NCBI GenBank assembly: GCA_041389495.1
Contig: JAWKRT010000001.1
Coordinates: 2,341,376 to 2,405,375, forward strand
DNA: 64,000 nt
From: Myxococcota bacterium
GTDB lineage: Bacteria > Myxococcota_A > UBA9160 > UBA4427
Direction: 5' to 3'
Part shown: positions 40,914 through 48,770 of the stretch, in pieces
Numbering within the stretch: position 1 is the stretch's first letter
Layout of the letters: every line of letters starts with the position of its first letter
Notes under the pieces: generated by a model
Database searches by the model: none
Told to the model about the DNA's origin: nothing
Seen by the model: the letters and a program-made list of their open reading frames with translations, nothing else
Made by a program: the position numbers and the translations under genes

Positions 40914-41465
40914 ATGTCCGGATCGGATCTTCGCAGCGTGCGCCTCGCGGTGGCGGCCGCCGTGCTCGCGGTGGTCGGACTCGCCTGCGCGAGTGCGCCG
41001 ACGGGCTACGACGAGTTCGCGCTCGACGCGACGGCGGCGGAGGAGAGCGCGCCGCTCGGCGGCGAGGCGCTCGCGCAGAAGAAGTCGCAGATGCAGCGCG
41101 CGCTGCGCGACCTCATGCACTTCCATCGCACGATCGCGAGCCTCGCGTCGCGCCGCGACTCCGCGGGCTTCACGAACTTCTCGGGCTTTCTCGACGCGTA
41201 CATCGGGACGCACGTCGACCCCATGCTCGAAGGGCAGTGGCAGAGCCGGCATCCCGAGCTGATGGCGCTCGACGCCAACGTGCGGCTCCTCGAGGCCGAG
41301 ATCTTCATCGTCATGCGCGACACGTCGCGCGTACAGCGCACGATCGACGACATCCTGACGCGCTACGCCGGTCGCGAGAACATGCTCGTGAAGTTCCCCT
41401 CCGGCGAGCAGGGGACGCTGCTCGAAGGACTGCAGAAGGTGCAGCAGGGGAAGTGGCGCGGCTGA
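40914..41465 (+). CDS. Putative lipoprotein of unknown function in the Exb-like run
   Basis: 183 residues. A hydrophobic leader ends VLAVVGLACASAPTG, a probable though non-ideal lipobox. The mature protein is helical: EALAQKKSQMQRALRDLMHFHRTIASLASRRDSAGF, then a conserved-looking AYIGTHVDPMLEGQWQSRHPELMALDANVRLLEAEIF. The family is unknown to me. It lies 25 bp after the 690-residue protein gene and 96 bp before the ExbB-like gene. The gap downstream includes a 7-bp-stem hairpin. Its position suggests a lipid-anchored partner of the helical protein. Confidence 0.7.
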   Translation: MSGSDLRSVRLAVAAAVLAVVGLACASAPTGYDEFALDATAAEESAPLGGEALAQKKSQMQRALRDLMHFHRTIASLASRRDSAGFTNFSGFLDAYIGTHVDPMLEGQWQSRHPELMALDANVRLLEAEIFIVMRDTSRVQRTIDDILTRYAGRENMLVKFPSGEQGTLLEGLQKVQQGKWRG

Positions 41466-41505
41466 TCGCGCCCGGTCGCGCGAGGAGCGGGAGCGGAACG
41501 GAGGC

Positions 41506-41523
41506 GCGCGCCGCAGGGCGCGC
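41506..41523 (+). terminator. Hairpin between the lipoprotein and ExbB-like genes (possible attenuator)
   Basis: GCGCGCC (41506-41512) and GGCGCGC (41517-41523) form a 7-bp stem with a GCAG loop in the 96-bp gap. There is no U-tract. It could lower transcription of the ExbB-like gene relative to upstream genes, or be chance in GC-rich DNA. Confidence 0.25.
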
Positions 41524-41561
41524 ACCGGAGAAGGGCGACACGGCCCGAGCGGAGCAGAGCC

Positions 41562-42158
41562 ATGGGATCGATCCTGTCGACGGACGCATTCGTCACGAGC
41601 TTCGTGAGCGCGATCTCCCTGATCGCGGTCTGGGTCCCCTTCTACCGCGGGCTTAAGCTCGCCGTGCGCGCGCGCGCCGCGACGCGTCGCGTGCCGCCCC
41701 AGGAGCTCGCCCACGCGGGCGGCTCGGGCGAGGTCGACTCGTTCGCCCTGCTCATGGTGCGGGTGCTCGCGAAGTCGCTTCGCGAGAGCCAGGGGCATCC
41801 CGCGGAGTTCGTGATCGATGCGACGCGCCAGTACGTGCAGAACGAGTACGAACAGAACTACGCGCGCCTGATCTCCATGTACGCCAACCTGCTCCCGCCG
41901 CTCGGGTTCATCGGGACGACCACGGGCATGCTCATCCTGTTCTTCTCGATGCACGCGTCTTCCGCGTCGCTCGAGCTCGGCGCGCTCGCGCTCGCGCTCA
42001 CGTCGAGCATCTTCGCCCTGATCGCGTTCGCGATCCTCGAGGCGCTGAAGATCCGCCTCTACGGTCGGCTCCTCGTGTGCCTCGACGATGCCTCCGCGCT
42101 CGGCCGCCAGCACTCCGCTCGCGTCGCCGCGCAGCGATCGGCGGCTGCGACGGCCTAG
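41562..42158 (+). CDS. ExbB/TolQ/MotA-like proton channel protein
   Basis: 198 residues. One helix at about 8-26 (FVTSFVSAISLIAVWVPFY), a cytoplasmic domain, then two helices in the hallmark order of ExbB/TolQ: LISMYANLLPPLGFIGTTTGMLILFFSM (about 103-130, with the small-residue GTTTG channel stretch) and LALALTSSIFALIAFAILEALKI (about 142-164). The protein is the expected partner of the ExbD-like Asp19 helix. Order in the run is ExbD-TonB-like-helical protein-lipoprotein-ExbB, unusual because ExbB normally precedes ExbD. The stop codon shares a CTAG with the convergent permease gene, so the two operons meet end to end. Confidence 0.82.
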   Translation: MGSILSTDAFVTSFVSAISLIAVWVPFYRGLKLAVRARAATRRVPPQELAHAGGSGEVDSFALLMVRVLAKSLRESQGHPAEFVIDATRQYVQNEYEQNYARLISMYANLLPPLGFIGTTTGMLILFFSMHASSASLELGALALALTSSIFALIAFAILEALKIRLYGRLLVCLDDASALGRQHSARVAAQRSAAATA

Positions 42159-43402
42159 CCTGCGCGAAGGGCCTCGGCGGGCGGCGTGCGCGCCGCGCGC
42201 AGGGCCGGCGCGACGCCCGCCACGACCGCGACTCCGACGAGCGTGAGCGCAATGCCGGCGATCGTTCCCGGTGTCGCCGCAGCCGCCGTCGCGAGCGGCG
42301 AGTCGTCGGGGACGAGGTTCGCGACCAGCGCCGTCAGGGCGACCCCCAGCGCCGTGCCCGCCGCGGCGGCCGCGATCGCGACGAGCGCCGCCTCGGTGAG
42401 GAACTGCGCGAAGATCGCGCGCGACGTCGCGCCCACGGCCTTGCGGAGTCCGATCTCGCGCCGCCTCTCGCCCGCCACCACCAGCATGATGTTCATGACG
42501 CCGACCGCGCCGACGAGGAGCGTCACGGCGCCCGCCGCCGAGACGAAGAGCGAGAGGGCGTCGATACCCGCGAAGATCGGGTCGAGAGCATCGTGGGTGT
42601 CGAACACCCAGAGCGCGGGCTCGACGTCCGGCGTGAACGCATGGTGCAGCGACGTCACCTCGCGCACGCGGCGGACGGACTCCCGGCTTCGCGTCGCGGC
42701 GACCGGCGTGTAGACGACCTCGTGCACCACGTCGTCGCGCGCGAACCAGCGCTGTGCCGTCGTGAACGGGATCCAGATCTTGAGGTCGTCCGGGTCGCCC
42801 GGGTTCATCAGCTGCTCGCCCTTGGCGGGAGTCACTCCGACCACGCGGAACCGCAGCGACTCGATCTGGATCCACCGCCCGAGCGCGTCCGCACCGCGGC
42901 CGAAGAGACGCTCGGCGACGCGCGGGCCCACCACCGCCGCTCGTGCGCGGCGCGCGACGTCGCTCGGCGCAAGGAAGCGACCCGTGCGTGGCGCGAGGTT
43001 GCGCACGCCCTCCGCGGTCGGTCCCACGCCTTCCACGTGCAGCAGTCGCGTGCGTCCGTTCGCGCGGACGAGGCGCGTGCCGAGGTCGACGACGGGTGTC
43101 GCCGCGCGCACCACGGCGAGTGCGTCCACGCGCTCGACGTCCTCGCGTTCGAGCTCGACGGGGCGCGCGCCGCGCTCGCCGACGCGGTCGCGCAGGACGC
43201 GTCCTCCTCCGAAGTAGACGAGGTCCGGTCCGAGCTCCCGGAACTCGCTCGCGAAGTGACGGTCGATGCCCTGCATGGTCGCGCTCAGGAACGTGAGCAG
43301 GAAGGCGCCCCACGCGACGCCACTCGCGGTGAGCGCGAAGCGGAGTGCGTGCGCGCGGATGCTGTTCGCCGCGTCGAGTGCGAGGTCGAGGAGGCGCGTC
43401 AC
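42155..43402 (-). CDS. MacB/FtsX-family ABC transporter permease
   Basis: 415 residues from GTG 43402, 1 bp after the preceding permease gene. It has one N-terminal membrane helix (ALRFALTASGVAWGAFLLTFLSATMQGI), a periplasmic MacB-PCD domain (about 50-265) and three C-terminal helices, with the FtsX signature AVGVMNIMLVVAGERRREIGLRKAVGATSRAIFAQFL. The ending ALRAARTPPAEALRAG is typical. With the ATPase and adaptor upstream it forms a MacAB-type tripartite efflux or mechanotransmission complex. It is the last gene of that operon and meets the ExbB-like gene with a shared CTAG. Cargo unknown. Confidence 0.87.
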   Translation of the reverse strand: MTRLLDLALDAANSIRAHALRFALTASGVAWGAFLLTFLSATMQGIDRHFASEFRELGPDLVYFGGGRVLRDRVGERGARPVELEREDVERVDALAVVRAATPVVDLGTRLVRANGRTRLLHVEGVGPTAEGVRNLAPRTGRFLAPSDVARRARAAVVGPRVAERLFGRGADALGRWIQIESLRFRVVGVTPAKGEQLMNPGDPDDLKIWIPFTTAQRWFARDDVVHEVVYTPVAATRSRESVRRVREVTSLHHAFTPDVEPALWVFDTHDALDPIFAGIDALSLFVSAAGAVTLLVGAVGVMNIMLVVAGERRREIGLRKAVGATSRAIFAQFLTEAALVAIAAAAAGTALGVALTALVANLVPDDSPLATAAAATPGTIAGIALTLVGVAVVAGVAPALRAARTPPAEALRAG

Positions 43403-43403
43403 C

Positions 43404-44645
43404 TCACTCTCCCCGCAACGTGAGCGCCGGGTCGACGCGCGCCGCGCGCAGCGCGGGAACGGAGCCCGCGCCGACCGCGACGGTCCCGAGCACGCCGAGC
43501 GCCAGTGCGACCGTCGAGAGCGAGAGACGCGGTACGGGGATCAGATCCGGGAGGTCGAGGCCCGCGAGCGCGAGGCACCCCCCGATGCCGAGCGCCAGGC
43601 CGAGCGCGCCACCGAGCGCGACCACCGCCACCGACTCGAGGAAGAGCTGCAGCAGCACGTCGCGCGGTCGCGCACCGACGGCGAGACGGACGCCGATCTC
43701 GGGGCGTCGTTCGCGCACGGCGTCGATCATCATGTTGAGCGTGCCGACGCCCCCGATCACGAGCGTCGCCGCCGAGAGCAGGAACATCGCGGTGCCGAGC
43801 TCTCCGAGCGGAAGTCGCCGGAGCATGTCGACCGCGCTCCAGCCCTGGATCGTTTCCTCGTCGGCGGCCGAGACGCCGAGCCGGTGGGCGAGCAGGGAGC
43901 GCAGCTCGTCGCGCGTCGGCTCGTAGAGCGCCGCATCGCGCATGCGGTAGAGCACCGTCGCGACCACCCACTCGTCCGTCTCCGGATGCGGCCAGAGCGA
44001 CATCGCGGTCGTGATCGGGATCCAGGCCTGCTCGTCGAGCGGGTCGCCGTCGTTCGCGAGCTGCGTGCCCACCCGCGCGTGGAGGCCGACGACGCGGAAC
44101 GGCTTGCCCTCGATGCGGACCCAGCTGCCGACGCCGCCGTTCGGGCCGAGCAGCCGCTGGCGCAGCACGTGGCCGAGCACGACGACGCGGCGACGGTGGT
44201 CGAGGTCCGACTGCGAGATGGCGCGCCCGGCGACGACGCGCGGACCGCGGATGGCGATGCCGGCGGGCTCGACGCCGCGCAGGTCGACGTTGAGCGCGGT
44301 CTGTCGGTAGGCCGCCGTCACGTAGCGCCGCGCCTCTCCCGCGACGAGCTCGGGAAGGCGCGCGCGGCGACGCACGCTCAGGACGTCGTCCCAGGTGAAG
44401 CGCAGCGAGCGGCGGTCGACGGCCGGCGTGAACTCCTCGCCGATCCGGCCGGGCCAGAGCTGCCCCATGTTGCGCCCTGCGCGGAAGAAGCCCTCCTCGA
44501 GCATCACGACGACCCCGTCGCCCCAGCTCACGAGCAGGATCACCGACGCCGTTCCCCACACGAGGCCGAACATCGTGAGCGCCGAACGGAGCTTGTGCGC
44601 CCAGAGCAGGCGCAGCGCCTCGCGCACGGCGTCGCGCGCGTTCAC
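43404..44645 (-). CDS. MacB/FtsX-family ABC transporter permease
   Basis: 413 residues from GTG 44645, overlapping the ATPase stop by GTGA. Topology matches the permease gene that follows it: one N-terminal helix (LRSALTMFGLVWGTASVILLVSWGDGV), a periplasmic domain with SWVRIEGKPFRVVGLHARVGTQL, and three C-terminal helices with GGVGTLNMMIDAVRERRPEIGVRLAVGARPRDVLLQLF. It ends PALRAARVDPALTLRGE. The two permeases are only moderately alike, so they probably form a heterodimer rather than the MacB homodimer. Confidence 0.87.
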   Translation of the reverse strand: MNARDAVREALRLLWAHKLRSALTMFGLVWGTASVILLVSWGDGVVVMLEEGFFRAGRNMGQLWPGRIGEEFTPAVDRRSLRFTWDDVLSVRRRARLPELVAGEARRYVTAAYRQTALNVDLRGVEPAGIAIRGPRVVAGRAISQSDLDHRRRVVVLGHVLRQRLLGPNGGVGSWVRIEGKPFRVVGLHARVGTQLANDGDPLDEQAWIPITTAMSLWPHPETDEWVVATVLYRMRDAALYEPTRDELRSLLAHRLGVSAADEETIQGWSAVDMLRRLPLGELGTAMFLLSAATLVIGGVGTLNMMIDAVRERRPEIGVRLAVGARPRDVLLQLFLESVAVVALGGALGLALGIGGCLALAGLDLPDLIPVPRLSLSTVALALGVLGTVAVGAGSVPALRAARVDPALTLRGE

Positions 44646-45385
44646 GACGCGCTCGCGTGCGCGTCTTCGCCCGCCGTCGCGCCGCGGCCGGGAGAGGGGC
44701 CGCGCCGCTCGTCGCGTTCGATGCGCCCGTCGCGGATCCACAGCCGGCGCGGTGCCGCTTCGCCGATGCGCGGGTCGTGCGTGACCACGACGACGGTGTT
44801 GCCCTCGCCGTGGATCTCGGCGAGCAGCGCGAGGATCTCCTCGCCGGTGCGCGTGTCGAGGTTGCCCGTCGGCTCGTCGGCGAGCACGAGGCTCGGTCGG
44901 TTCACGAGCGCGCGGGCGACGGCGGCGCGCTGCCGCTCGCCGCCCGAGACGGCGCCCGGGAGGTGGTCGGCGCGATGCGCGAGGCCGACGCGCTCGAGCG
45001 CGGCGAGGGCGCGCGCGCGCCGCTCGCGGCGCGGCACGCGCCGGTAGCCGAGCGGCAGCTCGACGTTCTCGACGAGCGTCGAGCGCGGCAGCAGGTTGAA
45101 GCTCTGGAACACGAAGCCGATCTGCTCGCCGCGCACGCGGGCGAGCGCGTCGGCCGAGTACGACTCGACCGGCTCGCCCGCGAGCTCGTAGCGCCCGGAG
45201 GTCGGCGCCGACAGACATCCCAGGATCTCGAGCAGGGTCGTCTTTCCGCTGCCCGACGGCCCCATGACGACGACGGATTCGCCCGACTCGATCTCGAGGT
45301 CGATGCCGCGGAGCGCGCGCACGGGAGCCGTGCCCACGTCGTAGACCTTGTGCACGTCGCGCAGGCGGAGCAGGGGGGCCGTCAC
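44642..45385 (-). CDS. ABC transporter ATP-binding protein, MacB/LolD type
   Basis: 247 residues from GTG 45385, overlapping the adaptor stop by GTGA. All nucleotide-binding motifs are intact: Walker A GPSGSGKTT (about 39-47), Q-loop FVFQSFNLLPRSTLVENVELPL (the MacB/LolD form), signature VSGGERQRAAVARAL, Walker B SLVLADEPTGNLD and H-loop VVVVTHDPRIGE. It powers the two FtsX-type permeases that follow. The C-terminal roughly 25 residues are a disordered Gly/Pro/Ala tail. Gene order adaptor-ATPase-permease-permease supports one heteromeric transporter. Confidence 0.92.
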   Translation of the reverse strand: MTAPLLRLRDVHKVYDVGTAPVRALRGIDLEIESGESVVVMGPSGSGKTTLLEILGCLSAPTSGRYELAGEPVESYSADALARVRGEQIGFVFQSFNLLPRSTLVENVELPLGYRRVPRRERRARALAALERVGLAHRADHLPGAVSGGERQRAAVARALVNRPSLVLADEPTGNLDTRTGEEILALLAEIHGEGNTVVVVTHDPRIGEAAPRRLWIRDGRIERDERRGPSPGRGATAGEDAHASAS

Positions 45386-46482
45386 TCGACGTAGACCTCC
45401 TCTCCCTCGTCGAGCCCGCGGCGCACCTCGACGCGGTCGCCGTCGACGATGCCGATCTCGATCGCGCGCTCGCCGCCCGCACCCTCGTCGCCCGATGGCG
45501 CGAGGTGCGGTCCCTCGACGTAGAGGGCGTCGCCCCGATAGCGCAGCGCCATCTCCGGGATCGTGAGCGCGGCGGGAACGACCTCGGCGACGATCTCCGC
45601 GTCGCCCGACATGCGCGGACGAAGCCGCGCCGCGTCCGCGTCCGTCACGTCCACCTCCACCTCGAAGTAGGTGACGTTCTCGATGCGCTTGCCGAGGGGC
45701 GCGACGTGCCGGAGCACGCCCTCGAACGTGCGCTCGCCGAAGGCCTCGGTGCGGATGCGCGCAGGCTGCCCGATGGCGAGGCGCGCGACCTCGTTCTCGT
45801 CGACGAGCCCCTCGAGATGCAGCGTGTCCGCGCCCGCGAGCGTGAGCAGGAGCGTGCCGCCGTTCACCGAGGTCACCGGCGAGACCGCGTTGCCCTCTTC
45901 GGTGTGGACCTCGAGCACGCGTCCCGCGAGCGGCGATCGCACCGTCGCATACGAGAGCTGGGTCGAGAGCGTGTCGAGCCGCGCGCGGGCCGCCTCGGCC
46001 GCGGCGACCGATCGCTCGTAGCGGGCGTTCGCCTCGTCGCGCGCGCGCTGCGAGGCCGCGCCGCGCGCGCTCAGCTCGCGCTCGCGCTCGATCTCGACCT
46101 TCGCGAAGCGCAGCCCGGCCTGCGCCTCGCGGAGCGCGGCCTCGGCCTCGCGCACCTGCGAGGCGAGCAGCTCGCGCTCGATCTCGACGAGCACCTGGCC
46201 GGCCGCGACCTCGTCGCCGTCGTCGACGAGAATGCGCTCGACGATGCCCGCGATGCGCGGTCGTACCTCCACCTCCTTCGCGGGCTCGATCGTTCCCGTC
46301 GCGACGACGATCCGCTCGATCGCGGCGCGCTCGACGCGCGCCGTGGCGCGCGACGGCGCATCGCCGTCGCCGCACGCGACGGTCGCGAGCACCGCCGCGA
46401 GAACCGTGGAGAGGCGGCGCGCGGCGCGCGCCGACGGGCGGCGGGCTGCAGCACGGGCCTTGCGCCCTGCGGACGTCGTCAT
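45382..46482 (-). CDS. MacA/HlyD-type periplasmic adaptor, probable lipoprotein
   Basis: 366 residues from ATG 46482, with GGGAG upstream. The leader ends VLAAVLATVACGDGD, a lipobox-like site. It is followed by the membrane-fusion-protein order: VVATGTIEPAKEVEVRPRIAGIVERILVDDGDEVAAGQVLVEIE (first biotinyl-lipoyl half), an alpha-hairpin (about 100-165), TVRSPLAGRVLEVHTEEGNAV (second half) and a beta-barrel with VDENEVARLAIGQPARI and FEVEVDVTDADAARLRPRMSGDAEI. It links the ABC permeases to an outer-membrane channel. No TolC gene is nearby; the same strand carries a secretin instead. A 28-30 bp inverted repeat lies upstream. Confidence 0.88.
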   Translation of the reverse strand: MTTSAGRKARAAARRPSARAARRLSTVLAAVLATVACGDGDAPSRATARVERAAIERIVVATGTIEPAKEVEVRPRIAGIVERILVDDGDEVAAGQVLVEIERELLASQVREAEAALREAQAGLRFAKVEIERERELSARGAASQRARDEANARYERSVAAAEAARARLDTLSTQLSYATVRSPLAGRVLEVHTEEGNAVSPVTSVNGGTLLLTLAGADTLHLEGLVDENEVARLAIGQPARIRTEAFGERTFEGVLRHVAPLGKRIENVTYFEVEVDVTDADAARLRPRMSGDAEIVAEVVPAALTIPEMALRYRGDALYVEGPHLAPSGDEGAGGERAIEIGIVDGDRVEVRRGLDEGEEVYVE

Positions 46483-46550
46483 CGAGGCTCCCGAGGGCGC
46501 TTGGCTGGGGGCGGGCGCGACGAGTCGCATCGCCGCGCGCGGGCGGCGGC

Positions 46551-46580
46551 GTGTGTTATGCGGCGCGCACCCTATCACAC
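46551..46580. promoter_or_regulatory. GTGTGTTA-N14-TATCACAC inverted repeat, candidate operator
   Basis: GTGTGTTA (46551-46558) pairs with TATCACAC (46573-46580) with one mismatch. It is an AT-rich island in GC-rich DNA, lying in the 127-bp gap upstream of the MacA-like gene and downstream of the secretin stop. The size resembles operators of dimeric HTH repressors. An internal promoter for the efflux genes is likely here. Confidence 0.4.
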
Positions 46581-46609
46581 CGTCGGCGCGACTCCACGCC
46601 GCGCGCCGC

Positions 46610-48727
46610 TCAGTTCGGCGCCGAGCCCCCGGCGCGGGGCGGACCGCCGATCGCGTCCCCCGCCGCGGCCAGCGGGACGACCTCGGCGCGCAGGCCGTCG
46701 GCGAAGAGGCGGAACGCCTCGTCGGCCGCGTCCTGGTAGCGGTCGAAGCCGAAGAGCTGCACGTCGTACGACGGGCTCCGGTCGACGTCGCGCCAGGCGA
46801 CGACGCGCGCCGGGTGCAGCTCGGAGTCGAGGCGGGCGGCGAGCGCGTCGGCGTCGTCGCGCTGGAAGCCGGACGGGATGCGCAGCGCGAACGGCGCGCG
46901 CGTCTCCGGCGCGCCGGCGAGCACCTCCTCGCGCGCGAGCGCGCGTTCGAACGCCACGCGCCGGCGGATCCCGTAGGCGGCGAGCGCGTCCGAGTCCGGC
47001 AGCGGCGTCGCCTGCACGGCGATGACGAGCCGCGTCCGTCGCTCGTTCTCGATCGTCCGGTCGAACAGGCGTCCGAGCACGGGCAGATCGCGAAGGAAGG
47101 GGATGCCGACGTGCGTCGTCGTCCGCGTCAGCTGGACGGGCGTGGCGATGGCGACGGCGGCGCCCGAGCGGAGCTGCGCCACGGTGTGGATCGTGCGCTG
47201 CTGGAACGTCGGGCCCTGCGCCGCGTCGACGAGCGGCGCGCCGACCGCCTCGATCTCGATCTCGACCTCGAGCTCGACGCCGTACTCGCTGCCGATCGTC
47301 GGGCGCACGCGCAGCTCGATGCCGACGTCGCGCCGCTCGATGGTCGTGCGCTGGCGCAGCAGCTGATCGCGGTCGTTCTGCGCGGGGGCGGCGACCGGCA
47401 CCGGCACGTTGTCGCCGCTGAAGATCACCTGCTCCTCGCCGTTCAGCGCCAGGAGGTGAGGCCGCATGAGGGTGCTCGCGACCACGTCGTTCGCGTTCGC
47501 GACCACGACGAGCCGGCTGAGCCCCCGGACGACGTCGATCGCGAGCGCGTCCGAGGGCTCGAGCGCCGGCGCGAGGTCGCCGGCGGGGAGCACGGTGACT
47601 GCGCCGATCGCGTCGCCGTCGAGCCCGAACTCCGACGCGGCGGAGAGCTCGAAGTCGAAGCCGCGCGAGTAGGACCACTCCTGCACGAGCGCGTCGACGG
47701 CGATCTGTCGCGGCGGCCGATCGAGCGCCGCGACGAGGGCGCGCACGCGCTCGACGACCTCCGGCGCGGCGTTCACGACGATCGACGCCGTCGCCGGCTC
47801 GGCGACGACGTTGAGCCGCGCACCGGCGAGGCCGCTCCCCTCGCCCGGACCGACGCCGCCGGGCGCGGCCGCGAGGGCCTGCAGCGCCTCCACGACGGCC
47901 GTCGGGTCCGCGTGCTGCAGGCGAAGGATGGCGAGCTCGCCGCTGCCGCGGACCGGGTGGTCGAGCGCGTCGAGCGTCGACTCGATCTCGTCGGCGAGCG
48001 CCGAGGGCGCGCGGTAGAGCACCGCGTTCGTCCGCTCGTCGACCCACAGCTCGACGGGATGCGCCGCGCCGCTGCCTTCCCCATAGCGCGCGTCGAGCAC
48101 GCCGAACACGAAGCTCGCGTCGCGCTCGCGCAGCGTCCGCAGGCGGAGCGGGTCGCGCGCGTCGGCATCGATCGCGCGCACGAGACGCGCGATCGCGGCG
48201 AGGCGCCGCTCGGTCGTCGCGACGAGCAGCGCGTTCGTGGCGGGGAGGGCGACGGCGAGCGTGTGGGCGTCGAGGAGCGGCGCGATCACGTCGCGGAGCT
48301 CGGCGGCGTCGGCGTGCTGGACGTCGAGGAGCGTGACGAGCCGCGACTCGCCGTCGCCCGTCGGGACCTGCACGCGAAAGGGGTCGGACGCCTGGGCTTC
48401 GGCGAGGGCGACGACCTTGAAGCCGCCCGCCGGGATCGGAGCCAGCGCGAAGCCGCGCATCGCGAGCGCCGCATGCAAGAGCTCCCAGGCCTCGTCGACC
48501 GTCACCGGGCGCGCGAGCGAGATCGTGACGCGCCCCGAGAGGGACGTGTCGTAGATGAAGCGCGATCCGAGCTGGGGCGCGATGCGATCGAGGATCTGGG
48601 GGAGGTTCGCGTTCTGGAAGCGCATCGCGATGCGGGGCGCGTCGTCGCGCGGTGCGGCGGCGGCGCGCGGCGTCGCCGCGGCGCCGAGCCACGCGACGAC
48701 GATCACGAGCGCAGCGGCCGTTCGCAT
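46610..48727 (-). CDS. Type II/III secretion-type secretin (GspD-like), orphan
   Basis: 705 residues. A signal peptide (ALVIVVAWLGAAATPRAAAA) is followed by N-domains: an STN-like start (RIAMRFQNANLPQILDRIAPQLGSRFIYD) and KH-like modules (VTLLDVQHADAAELRDVIAPLLDAHTLA, then AILRLQHADPTAVVEALQAL). The secretin core (about 375-570) has EEQVIFSGDNVPVPV and ends HVGIPFLRDLPVLGRLFDR, matching the GspD VPxLGDIPxLGxLF motif. A further roughly 110 residues (PFALRIPSGFQRDDADALAARL...) look like a small alpha/beta SPOR-like domain. No other general-secretion gene is in the window. It lies in the efflux operon, so it might serve as that system's outer-membrane pore. Confidence 0.85.
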   Translation of the reverse strand: MRTAAALVIVVAWLGAAATPRAAAAPRDDAPRIAMRFQNANLPQILDRIAPQLGSRFIYDTSLSGRVTISLARPVTVDEAWELLHAALAMRGFALAPIPAGGFKVVALAEAQASDPFRVQVPTGDGESRLVTLLDVQHADAAELRDVIAPLLDAHTLAVALPATNALLVATTERRLAAIARLVRAIDADARDPLRLRTLRERDASFVFGVLDARYGEGSGAAHPVELWVDERTNAVLYRAPSALADEIESTLDALDHPVRGSGELAILRLQHADPTAVVEALQALAAAPGGVGPGEGSGLAGARLNVVAEPATASIVVNAAPEVVERVRALVAALDRPPRQIAVDALVQEWSYSRGFDFELSAASEFGLDGDAIGAVTVLPAGDLAPALEPSDALAIDVVRGLSRLVVVANANDVVASTLMRPHLLALNGEEQVIFSGDNVPVPVAAPAQNDRDQLLRQRTTIERRDVGIELRVRPTIGSEYGVELEVEIEIEAVGAPLVDAAQGPTFQQRTIHTVAQLRSGAAVAIATPVQLTRTTTHVGIPFLRDLPVLGRLFDRTIENERRTRLVIAVQATPLPDSDALAAYGIRRRVAFERALAREEVLAGAPETRAPFALRIPSGFQRDDADALAARLDSELHPARVVAWRDVDRSPSYDVQLFGFDRYQDAADEAFRLFADGLRAEVVPLAAAGDAIGGPPRAGGSAPN

Positions 48728-48770
48728 GGCGCGGAGGCTATCGGCGGCCTGCGAGCACCGCTAACGCGGA

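Noticed and set aside
46610..48727. Start of a complete type II secretion or type IV pilus locus
   Set aside because: Only the secretin is present; no GspE/F/G or Pil homologue lies in the window.
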